Assembly: GCA_002717655.1 (NCBI GenBank)
Contig: PBAY01000017.1
Span: 1 to 64,000 of the forward strand
DNA: 64,000 nt
Source of the DNA: Phycisphaerae bacterium
Lineage (GTDB): Bacteria; Planctomycetota; Phycisphaerae; Phycisphaerales; SM1A02
Reading direction: 5' to 3'
Shown here: piece after piece, positions 29,605 through 37,452 of the stretch
How the letters are laid out: every line of letters begins with the position of its first letter
How positions within the stretch are numbered: the stretch's first letter is position 1
Program-made: the position numbers and the translations under genes
Notes under the pieces: model-generated
What the model was told of the DNA's origin: nothing
The model's database searches: none
The model's input: the letters and a program-made list of their open reading frames with translations, nothing else

Positions 29605-30621
29605 TCAACGCCAGGCTGCTCGGTCCATGATCCGAACCGCTTCCTTGTTGTTCGCGCCAAGCTGAGCAGCATTGAGCGCATCGGATTTGTAGGTCCCAAA
29701 CCCAGCGAGAATCGGTGTTGTCTCAATTCCAACCACGACCGGGTACTCCTGATTCCCACTGGCAAACTTCTGCTGAGCCTCGTTACTAGCGAGAAATTCG
29801 ATGAATTTGATCGCGTTATCGCGGTTTGGGGCGGTCTTGACCACTCCCGCCCCCGATACGTTCACATGAGTCCCACGGTTCTTCTGATTGGGGAAGATGA
29901 CCCTGACCTTTGATGCAGCCTCCTTGTCAGCCTCATTACCGTCCATCATCCGAGCGAGATAGTAGTGATTGACTACTGCCACATCACCTTCACCTGCGGC
30001 GACTCCACGGATCTGATCGCGGTCACCACCCTGCGGGGTTCTGGCCATGTTCTCGACGATTCCGCGACACCACTTCTCGGTGACTTCAGGGCCATGGGCC
30101 TTGATCAATGACGCAATCAAAGACTGATTGTAGATGTTGCTGGAACTGCGGATGAGGACACGCCCCTTCCACTCAGGGCCTGCAAGCGATTCGTAGTCCA
30201 GTGATGTCGTCTCAGCGGGCACACGTTCATTCGACACAACGATGACCCTGGCTCGCTTGGTCAAGCCATACCACAAGCCTTCCGGGTGACGAAGTGATTC
30301 AGGAATCTGCTTCTCAAGGATCCTGGACTTGACTGGCTGAAAGATGCCCTGATCCTCAGCTTTTCCGAGTCGACCAGCATCAACAGTGATGAAGACATCA
30401 GCAGGACTGAGCTCCCCTTCCTGCTTCATGCGAGCAAGCAACGCATCGGATTTACCCTCGATGATGTTGACCTTGATGCCCGTGTCCTTGGTGAATTTCT
30501 TGAGCAAGGCATCATCGGTGTCGTAATGACGAGCCGAGTAGACATTGACGACTTCCTCGCCCGGAGCGGGGGCAGCCAATGACAACAACAAGGCGATACC
30601 TGCGAATACAACTTTCAACAT
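29605..30621 (-). CDS. fbpA: Ferric-iron-binding periplasmic protein FbpA
   Basis: A 338-residue extracellular solute-binding protein with a signal peptide (residues 1-21, cleavage near A-P-G-E). The early V-N-V-Y-S-A-R-H-Y motif and the adjacent tyrosines Tyr220-Tyr221 in N-H-Y-Y-L-A-R are typical of Fe3+-binding FbpA/FutA proteins. It captures ferric iron in the periplasm for the downstream permease and ATPase. First gene of the four-gene operon; a Fur-like box lies 19 bases upstream of its start. Confidence 0.94.
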   Translation of the reverse strand: MLKVVFAGIALLLSLAAPAPGEEVVNVYSARHYDTDDALLKKFTKDTGIKVNIIEGKSDALLARMKQEGELSPADVFITVDAGRLGKAEDQGIFQPVKSRILEKQIPESLRHPEGLWYGLTKRARVIVVSNERVPAETTSLDYESLAGPEWKGRVLIRSSSNIYNQSLIASLIKAHGPEVTEKWCRGIVENMARTPQGGDRDQIRGVAAGEGDVAVVNHYYLARMMDGNEADKEAASKVRVIFPNQKNRGTHVNVSGAGVVKTAPNRDNAIKFIEFLASNEAQQKFASGNQEYPVVVGIETTPILAGFGTYKSDALNAAQLGANNKEAVRIMDRAAWR

Positions 30622-30639
30622 TTTAATCTCCAGAGAACC

Positions 30640-30654
30640 TGAGAACCAGTCTCA
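30640..30654. promoter_or_regulatory. Fur-like box upstream of fbpA
   Basis: TGAGAACCAGTCTCA: a 7-1-7 dyad in which six of seven pairs match, of the general form TGAGA-N5-TCTCA. It sits 19 bases before the fbpA start, where it could block a promoter. The same 10-base core recurs at three other intergenic sites of the window, at 48577, 51017 and 56663. Confidence 0.7.
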
Positions 30655-30905
30655 ATAACAGGAAGATTCGTACGATAACGACAACCTCAAGACGGTTCAA
30701 GGTCGCATTACAAGGCAAACCAACTGCCAGCTGGCTTGAGGCCTTGAGGTCGGCTGAACCCTGGAATCCAGACCAGACCGGCCAACCATGGCAGGCCCGT
30801 GATGCTCAAATTTCATCAGATATAGATGGAACTCGAAGATTGCCGGGAGCATTCGAACATCTAAGGGTGACGGCTCATCCCGCAACGCCATCCGACCAAG
30901 CACGG

Positions 30906-33900
30906 CTATCGCCTGTGGAGATATTTCAGAACGAGATTCCGCAAAGCCGCCTGTTCCTCTGCAGTTCGATTGAGCGATTCCTTCTGCAGCTTCTGGACTA
31001 CCTCTGCATCATCCTCGGCTTCTTGAATCCAGGTTCGCACCATTGAATCCAGGCTGGCCTTGAGTCGCATCATCGCCTGCCTGTCGACTGACTGCCTGCC
31101 TGTTGATCGAGTATCCCAGATGGAGAGGCCATCTTCGTAATCCGCTGCGATCAGCATCGATCCATCATGACTGAAACTGAGGGAACTCCATTTCTTGTCT
31201 TCTTCAGTGAACGATAGAAGTTCTTCGCCGTCATCCGTGTTCCAGACACGAACAAAGTTGTCACCCCCTATGGTTGCAAGCAAGGAGCCATCAGGACTGT
31301 AATCCAGATAATCCACTGGTCCTTGATGAGCCTGGAATTTCAGAAGCAGGGCATCGTCGACGGGATCGATGATCCTGACCATGCCGTCCGAATAGCCAGA
31401 GGCGATGATATTCTGCCGGGGATCGAACATGAACATCGACTGAATTTGATAGGTGTTGCTCGTATTTCGGCGGTCCACCTCTATGGACTCACCGGTTGAA
31501 GCATCCCACAAACTCACATTCCCATTCGCCGTCATCATGTCATCCAGCACGGCGAGCAAGCTACCATCAGCACTGAAGGCGACATGTTCATTCGTATGTT
31601 CAGGCTCAGGCAGAACATACCTGACCTCGCCGGAATCCGTATCCCAGACAACCACCCCTTCCTCCCTGCCTCCCTGAGCAAGAAGCGAGCCATCCGGGCT
31701 GAAGGCGAGTCCTGGAATACCAGAGGTTTCGCCGTGATTCAGAACATGTACACGCTTACCGGTCAAGGTATTCCAGACCCAGACTTCTCCACCATAAAGA
31801 GATGATGCAAGATGCATTCCATCAGGACTGTAGACCATGTCAACAATGATGTGAGTTCCATAGGATCCGAGTTGCGCGATCAGCTCCCCCGTTCTCAAGT
31901 CTCTTATATCGATCATGCCCAGATTGTTTCCACTTGCAATCTGTGCCCCATCCGGACTCAGGCAGAAATCCTTGTACCAGCTCGTCCTGCCCGACATCTC
32001 CTCAGAAAGATCTCTGAAATCACTCAAATCCCAGATCCTGATCGATCCATCACGACCCGCAGACGCCAGTGTGCTGCCATCAGGGCTGATCAACATGACG
32101 CGAATGCTTCCACCCTGCCCGTGGAAGGTGTTGAGGATCTCCCCGGAATCCAGATCCCAGGCTCTGATGACATCATCATTCGTCGAGACAACCAGATGGC
32201 CCCCCGCGGAATCGAAGACTGCATCATTTGAGATTCCGATGTTTCCAAGTGGCCAACTGCGAATCGTTTTCGGATCCACCTTCCTGTCCACGATGGCCTG
32301 CTGGACATTCATCAGATTGATGTCACCACCCGCTTCAACTGCAACCAATTGAGCACCATCCGGACTGAAGCGGATCGTCGACATGATGGCTGCATCAAAG
32401 CAGGACTCGGGAACATTGGAGTTGTCTCCAAACTGGGCGACCAACTCTCCGGTATCAACATCCTTCAACTCGATCCATGAACCTCCGTATCCCGAAGCTT
32501 GCGACACGGCCGCAATCAGACGGCCATCAGGACTCAGACAGACACGCCGTATCTGACCTGAAGGGTTCTCAAGGCGAAGAACGATTGAACCGGAATCAAC
32601 ATCCCATATCGTGAGATAACTGCTGTCATTGCTGAAGGCCACTAACCGAGATCCATCGTCGCTGAATTCGAATGATGGGCCATGAACTTCGCCATCCTCA
32701 ATGATCGAGATGACATTTCTGGATGGAAGATCATAGATGACCTTCCTCAACGAATCAGACTGGGAATGATCATTCAATACCAGCAGTAGATGGCCTGGCG
32801 TCCGTCCATCATGAATTGAATCAGTTGTGTCAGCCAGCCCTTCCCCGGTTGAGACATCCCAGACCAGCGAGTCCCAACTCTTGCCTCTGAGATGGTATGA
32901 GGTCAACCGAGTCCCGTTGTCATTGAATGCCAGTGCCCACGGGCGACGGAGGCCGGTATCGACCTGATATGCAGAGTCATCATTTGCCGCGGCGATATGT
33001 CGCCAGGCGAAGGGCATTTCGTCCAGGGGAGGATTACCAAGTGCATGCCGCGCAGCTTGAAGACGGCGATGAACGGAATCAGCAGCCTTGTCGCCCAGCC
33101 CCATTGAAGCCGCATTCAAGTTGGCGAGATAGGCCTGACGAAGCGCCTCGACCCGGGACTCCTCGGCTTCAGCCTGCGCACGCTTCGCAACAGTCGTCTG
33201 CTGCTCCGCCTGCTCCTGACCTTCAATCGCCTGATCGCGCATGAGCATGGCCTGCTTCTGCCATTGGATCGCATTGTTCATCAGAATGAGCGATACGATC
33301 GTGGCCGCAATCAGAAGCAGAACAAAGGAACCTGTCAATGCAAAGACCGTCTTGTGGCGACAGGCAAAGCGTTTCAGGTGATACCAGGCCGTTGCCCTTC
33401 GAGCGGAAATCGGATCACCGGCAAGATACCGATCGATATCCTCTTCCAGCGCAGCGGCTGATTGATATCGACGCTCACGCTCCTTCTCCAGGGCCTTGAG
33501 CGCAATGGTCTCGACATCGCCACGCAGGTGACGGTCGATGCTTGAAAGCTTCGTAGGCTCTTCTTCACGAACCATGCGTACCGCTTCATGAATCGCGGCC
33601 TGCCTGACGTCATACGGGAGTCTGCCGGCCAGCAGTTCATACAAGACCACTCCAAGCGCATAGATGTCACTGCGGGTATCGATATCACTGGAATCAGCAG
33701 CGCATTGCTCCGGACTCATGTACTGAAGAGTGCCAAGCAGTTGTCCGACATCCGTCTGCAGAGTGGTGATCGCAAGATCACTGTCGGTTGAACGCGCCAC
33801 ACCAAAGTCGATGATCTTGGGTTGCCCGCTTGAATCCACCAGTACGTTTCCAGGCTTGATGTCGCGATGGACAATGCCCTTCAGATGTCCATGCTGGATG

Positions 33901-34373
33901 GCATCACAGACCTTGGCAAACAACTGCAGGCGTTCCCGTGTGCCAAGCTTCTTCTCATCGGCATAGTCAGTAATCGTCAGGGCATTGGGGATGTATTCCA
34001 TGATGAAATACGGAACACCTCCTGCGCCATCATCATGCGTGCCCGCCTCATAGACCTGAGCGATGCCTGGATGGTGAAGACGAGCAAGCGTCTGGGATTC
34101 GAACTCAAAGCGACGAAGGGCGGAACGTGAAGTAATCCCACGCTTCATCATCTTGATCGCGACACGACGACGCGGCTGTTCCTGCTGGGCTTCGTAGACG
34201 GTACCCATGCCGCCTGAGCCGATGACCCGCCTCAACTTGCAGGAACCGATCTTCATGCCGATCAGGGATGACTGAGGCAGAGATTCTGATTCCAGACCAG
34301 AAGCCTCACCACGGCTGAGTGTTTCCTGCTGGTCAGGCTTGAGCGGTTCGGGATTCGCTGGCTGATCGGCCAT
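30906..34373 (-). CDS. Transmembrane Ser/Thr protein kinase with WD40 C-terminus
   Basis: An 1155-residue kinase. The kinase domain has the Gly loop G-S-G-G-M-G at 52-57, Lys74, H-R-D-I-K-P-G-N at 169-176 and D-F-G at 189-191. A transmembrane helix lies at about 341-368, followed by a Gln/Ala/Glu-rich coiled coil. From about residue 450 a long WD40 array follows, with repeated F-S-P-D-G-x-L/R-L-A and I-W-D/V-W-D endings; I count roughly ten or more blades, so perhaps two propellers. The kinase half is very like that of the TPR kinase at 15389-17752, including the shared G-T-H-D-D-G and M-E-Y-I-P-N-A stretches, so the two probably arose by duplication and swapped sensor domains. Confidence 0.92.
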   Translation of the reverse strand: MADQPANPEPLKPDQQETLSRGEASGLESESLPQSSLIGMKIGSCKLRRVIGSGGMGTVYEAQQEQPRRRVAIKMMKRGITSRSALRRFEFESQTLARLHHPGIAQVYEAGTHDDGAGGVPYFIMEYIPNALTITDYADEKKLGTRERLQLFAKVCDAIQHGHLKGIVHRDIKPGNVLVDSSGQPKIIDFGVARSTDSDLAITTLQTDVGQLLGTLQYMSPEQCAADSSDIDTRSDIYALGVVLYELLAGRLPYDVRQAAIHEAVRMVREEEPTKLSSIDRHLRGDVETIALKALEKERERRYQSAAALEEDIDRYLAGDPISARRATAWYHLKRFACRHKTVFALTGSFVLLLIAATIVSLILMNNAIQWQKQAMLMRDQAIEGQEQAEQQTTVAKRAQAEAEESRVEALRQAYLANLNAASMGLGDKAADSVHRRLQAARHALGNPPLDEMPFAWRHIAAANDDSAYQVDTGLRRPWALAFNDNGTRLTSYHLRGKSWDSLVWDVSTGEGLADTTDSIHDGRTPGHLLLVLNDHSQSDSLRKVIYDLPSRNVISIIEDGEVHGPSFEFSDDGSRLVAFSNDSSYLTIWDVDSGSIVLRLENPSGQIRRVCLSPDGRLIAAVSQASGYGGSWIELKDVDTGELVAQFGDNSNVPESCFDAAIMSTIRFSPDGAQLVAVEAGGDINLMNVQQAIVDRKVDPKTIRSWPLGNIGISNDAVFDSAGGHLVVSTNDDVIRAWDLDSGEILNTFHGQGGSIRVMLISPDGSTLASAGRDGSIRIWDLSDFRDLSEEMSGRTSWYKDFCLSPDGAQIASGNNLGMIDIRDLRTGELIAQLGSYGTHIIVDMVYSPDGMHLASSLYGGEVWVWNTLTGKRVHVLNHGETSGIPGLAFSPDGSLLAQGGREEGVVVWDTDSGEVRYVLPEPEHTNEHVAFSADGSLLAVLDDMMTANGNVSLWDASTGESIEVDRRNTSNTYQIQSMFMFDPRQNIIASGYSDGMVRIIDPVDDALLLKFQAHQGPVDYLDYSPDGSLLATIGGDNFVRVWNTDDGEELLSFTEEDKKWSSLSFSHDGSMLIAADYEDGLSIWDTRSTGRQSVDRQAMMRLKASLDSMVRTWIQEAEDDAEVVQKLQKESLNRTAEEQAALRNLVLKYLHRR

Positions 34374-34484
34374 CTAGGCAGATTGTACTCCCAGAAAGCG
34401 CTTCATCCAAAACAACGGTTCTTCAAGTAATGGCCATGATCACACGCTGATTCGAACATGGCAGATATCGAACTCATGGTCATT

Positions 34485-34925
34485 TCAGGCCATTGCCAGA
34501 ATCAGAAAGAACGCGGGCACGGGGATGACCATGGCACAAATCGCATACCTGCGACCATGCTTTGCCAGCACCTGCTCGAATCCCCTGTTGCTGCTGAAAC
34601 AAAGAGAAATACCAACCGCATCAAGCCCCAACATCATGAAATACACAAAGGCCATGGTCACCGGTGCGAAATTCATTCCAAAGCCACCGCTATCCATCAT
34701 CATGTTGCTGAATACCATGACCCAGACGAACACAAGGAAGATGTTCAACAGGCCCAGCAGGTATCCGACCTTCAGCCTTCCCATGGGAATGACTTTCAAG
34801 GCTTGCCTGAGGCTGACTGCCCCATCTGCGGGGGGCTCGCCACACTCAGGACAGACCACTTCATTGGCAAGACCCCGTCGGTCATGACCACACTGGCAAA
34901 GTAATGATTGCTGTTTATCAGACAT
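34485..34925 (-). CDS. Zinc-ribbon membrane protein, unknown function
   Basis: A 146-residue protein from the ATG at 34925, with GAGGTG upstream. The N-terminus holds a zinc-ribbon-like pair C-Q-C-G-H-D ... C-P-E-C-G-E, a form very common in planctomycete proteins. Three to four hydrophobic helices follow (V-G-Y-L-L-G-L-L-N-I-F-L-V-F-V-W-V-M-V; M-A-F-V-Y-F-M-M-L-G-L; A-I-C-A-M-V-I-P-V-P-A-F-F). The ribbon is probably cytoplasmic. The gene is transcribed toward the kinase-WD40 gene but has no known functional link to it. Confidence 0.75.
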   Translation of the reverse strand: MSDKQQSLLCQCGHDRRGLANEVVCPECGEPPADGAVSLRQALKVIPMGRLKVGYLLGLLNIFLVFVWVMVFSNMMMDSGGFGMNFAPVTMAFVYFMMLGLDAVGISLCFSSNRGFEQVLAKHGRRYAICAMVIPVPAFFLILAMA

Positions 34926-35127
34926 CAATCACCTCAATAACCATCATATTGGCATTCCAGACCATGCCACACCCAACCTGCTTCACCGCGACACTGACCT
35001 GCCTCACCATCTGATAAACTTCAGCAGAAAGGCCGGCATTGCTCAGCCAAATGGCAGTGAACGCTGGCCCGCCATGAAATACAAGCAACCATCGATACTG
35101 CTATTTGATCACGGGGAAACTCACCAT

Positions 35128-35601
35128 ATGAGCTTTACGCACACCCTATCGATTGGATTCATCCCAACGGACTGCGACGCACCCAGAATCGAATGCGGAG
35201 ATCCGGAAAGCTTCGATGGGCTTGAATACACACTCATCTTCTGCGAGGAGTCGGGCATCCTTTCCTGCCTGGAGAATGGCAAGGCACTGGAAGAGAGCTA
35301 TGTCATCCCCGAAGTCGTCGATGCCGAAGCCTGGCAACTTGCATGCGAGGAAATGCTGAGCGATCTTGATGGGATCGACAAGTTCTTTCCCGGAAGATCA
35401 AACGCTGAAGTCCTTGATACCGTCTGGAAGTTCTTCCTCGATGAGCCCCTGGATGATGTTGACTATCTGAAACAGATCGAATCGGAATGTGGGGAATTCA
35501 ACAACCCTGATGGCGCCTTCAATGGGACCACCTACTGTAGGTACCAGCTTGAAGAGGATGACGAATACGCCAGAGACGAAGTCATCATCATCTCAAACTG
35601 A
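35128..35601 (+). CDS. Hypothetical acidic protein
   Basis: A 157-residue strongly acidic protein (many Asp and Glu; G-L-E-Y-T-L-I-F-C-E-E-S-G-I-L near the middle; C-terminal E-E-D-D-E-Y-A-R-D-E). No signal peptide, membrane segment or known motif. An in-frame ATG at 35074 would add 18 residues; neither start has a good ribosome site. It ends before a clear terminator. No family was recognised. Confidence 0.6.
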   Translation: MSFTHTLSIGFIPTDCDAPRIECGDPESFDGLEYTLIFCEESGILSCLENGKALEESYVIPEVVDAEAWQLACEEMLSDLDGIDKFFPGRSNAEVLDTVWKFFLDEPLDDVDYLKQIESECGEFNNPDGAFNGTTYCRYQLEEDDEYARDEVIIISN

Positions 35602-35632
35602 TTCCGGATCGATTGAGTCCAAGCCCAAAAGA

Positions 35633-35664
35633 AACGGCACCACTGCTCATGCAGTGGTGCCGTT
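35633..35664. terminator. Rho-independent-type hairpin
   Basis: A perfect 14-bp stem (AACGGCACCACTGC with GCAGTGGTGCCGTT) and a TCAT loop, 31 bases after the acidic protein's stop. It also faces the convergent tandem-paralog genes. The T-run is short (GTTCTC). Confidence 0.8.
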
Positions 35665-35716
35665 CTCAATCAATCAACTACTCACGAGTGATTCAGAGAA
35701 TCACCCATGAATCCAT

Positions 35717-36142
35717 TCAGATGAATGGAGCGAAGATCAAGCCGATGAGACAGCCTGATTTACCAGCCTTTTCAGTCGTGGCTGCAGCTTCAGGTGCCGC
35801 TGCTGGCTTGGAAGGCTTTTCGCCTCCTCCGTCATACATCTTCCTGAGATCAGAAAGCGTCATGCTGTTGGAGGCATTGGAGCCATCAGGCGCAAGCAAT
35901 TGAACCTTGAAGCCAAGACTTGCTGCAATATCCTCTTCAGCCGTGCCAACCTTCTGATTGCCATGCAATTCAAGCTTGAAATCACGCTCATGTTCCTGCT
36001 TGGTGCAGATTTCAAACAGCTTGGCATCATCATCCGCAATATGGCCCAGTGAATTGCCTTTATGGCACTTGATGTCCACGCCGAACTCTTCACGGAACCG
36101 CTGCTTGAACGTGCTGACTTTGGTTGTTGGTGAAACCTTCAT
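35717..36142 (-). CDS. Small internally duplicated protein, paralog B
   Basis: A 141-residue protein. Residues 7-49 (K-V-S-T-F-K-Q-R-F-R-E-E-F-G-V ... D-D-A-K-L-F-E-I) and 64-103 (K-V-G-T-A-E-E-D-I ... L-G-F-K-V ... L-S-D-L) look like two copies of one compact unit of the form K-V-x-T-x4-F-x3-F-G-x-x-I. A Pro/Ala-rich linker and a hydrophobic C-terminus (G-C-L-I-G-L-I-F-A-P-F-I) follow, perhaps a membrane anchor. Its ATG overlaps the stop of the upstream paralog (TGATG), so the two are co-translated. The fold may be small alpha/beta; the family is not known to me. Confidence 0.72.
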   Translation of the reverse strand: MKVSPTTKVSTFKQRFREEFGVDIKCHKGNSLGHIADDDAKLFEICTKQEHERDFKLELHGNQKVGTAEEDIAASLGFKVQLLAPDGSNASNSMTLSDLRKMYDGGGEKPSKPAAAPEAAATTEKAGKSGCLIGLIFAPFI

Positions 36143-36456
36143 CAGGCATTTGCCCGCTGAATATCAGCCAGTCGAGCATCATTGTCAGCGTTGCTGCCAT
36201 CTGCGTTCAGAATCTGAACCAGGAAGCCCATGCTGTTCTTGACCTCTTCTTCGACCGTGGAAACCTTCATGTTGCAGTGGATATCAAGATCGAAATCACG
36301 ATCATGGTCCTGGCCGGTGCAGATTTCGTGCATCTTTGCATCAGGATCAGCCATGTGTCCACGGGAGAGTCCCTTGTGACACTTGATTCCAACACCAAAC
36401 TCCTTCTCGAAGTTCTCACAGAAAGTGGATACTTTTGCCATTGGGCTGACGCGCAT
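36142..36456 (-). CDS. Small internally duplicated protein, paralog A
   Basis: A 104-residue protein clearly homologous to the downstream 141-residue one (shared K-V-S-T-F, F-G-V-x-I-K-C-H-K-G, A-D-x-D-A-K and H-x-R-D-F stretches). It also has two internal copies: K-V-S-T-F-C-E-N-F-E-K-E-F-G-V-G-I and K-V-S-T-V-E-E-E-V-K-N-S-M-G-F-L-V-Q-I. It lacks the hydrophobic tail of paralog B. Tandem, translationally coupled paralogs of this kind suggest a heteromeric or dosage-matched pair. No known family or catalytic motif was seen. The Mrr-like gene lies further upstream on the same strand after a 237-base gap. Confidence 0.72.
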   Translation of the reverse strand: MRVSPMAKVSTFCENFEKEFGVGIKCHKGLSRGHMADPDAKMHEICTGQDHDRDFDLDIHCNMKVSTVEEEVKNSMGFLVQILNADGSNADNDARLADIQRANA

Positions 36457-36693
36457 TGAAATGCTCCTCTTCTTCTTTTGAGTTTGAAACCACCAATGAA
36501 ATGCCTTTGAAACAACTTTTCATTGACATCCCGATCATGGCCATTCACAACCCGCAGGCCAGTGATACACCACTAGACATACATGATAAACAGAGCTCGG
36601 ACACCTCCGCAAACCCACTGATATGGGGGATTAAACAGGCAATAATGCTGCTCGTGACCGTGCACGCAGCTCAGAACGCCAGACGGCACCGAA

Positions 36694-37257
36694 TCAGCCT
36701 ACATGGCTCCTGAGCAATCGAGACATTTTCCCAAGGGACTGGCGGTCAATTAGCAGGACCGGAGGATCCGCCTTGGCGGCTTGACGCTTGGCTGCCTTGG
36801 TATAGGAGGACTGCGTCACGACTGCTGCTGCTGCGCAGTCGTAGTACTGACCTCCAGCGATCGCCTGTTGAACCGCCTCATTTCCAACGTTGCTCTTGTA
36901 TCGCTTCGCCTGAATGGCAATTCGTCTGCTGCTTCCAGGGGGCACGCACAACACGTCTACACCGAAATCGCCAGCATGAGGCGTATCGTGGATCTTGAAT
37001 CCATCTTTGGCCAGAACTGCTGAAATCCAGTCTTCGAACTGCTTGCCGTTCATCCGATCCAGTTGACCCAGACTGACACCGTTGGGATTTCTGAAGGTAT
37101 AGCCCCGCCCCATCCGAACGAGGATCTTCAAGACCCACCATCCAATTGGCAGGCCGATACCCACCCAGATCGCATCATCAACCGAACCACCCAGGATCAG
37201 CACGACGATACCGATCACAAGCATGATCAAAGCTGTTCGTTTGAAGAACCTGACCAC
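36694..37257 (-). CDS. Membrane-anchored Mrr-type restriction endonuclease-like protein
   Basis: A 187-residue protein. One or two N-terminal hydrophobic helices (A-L-I-M-L-V-I-G-I-V-V-L-I-L-G-G; I-W-V-G-I-G-L-P-I-G-W-W-V-L-K-I-L) are followed by a PD-(D/E)xK Mrr_cat-like domain: G-K-Q-F-E-D-W-I-S-A-V-L, D-G-F-K-I, G-D-F-G-V-D-V and Q-A-K-R-Y, all active-site residues present. Related soluble domains cut modified DNA; membrane-tethered forms exist, and their roles are mostly unknown. It sits between the tandem paralogs and the divergent HEPN-like operon, so it may be part of the same locus, but this is not shown. Confidence 0.85.
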   Translation of the reverse strand: MVRFFKRTALIMLVIGIVVLILGGSVDDAIWVGIGLPIGWWVLKILVRMGRGYTFRNPNGVSLGQLDRMNGKQFEDWISAVLAKDGFKIHDTPHAGDFGVDVLCVPPGSSRRIAIQAKRYKSNVGNEAVQQAIAGGQYYDCAAAAVVTQSSYTKAAKRQAAKADPPVLLIDRQSLGKMSRLLRSHVG

Positions 37258-37452
37258 TTGCGAGCTCCCCGAAGACGGCCACCATGGCCCGCCTGAACTG
37301 CAGTGAATCTAACAGATACATCCTCAATTGCCTTCTGAACACGCCCCAAACCCCCTACAGCGGGACGGGAAGCATGATTGATTTTTCGATACCCTATTCA
37401 GTCATGATTTATGTGGCGAAATCCACATGACATGCCATCAGGGGAACTACAA

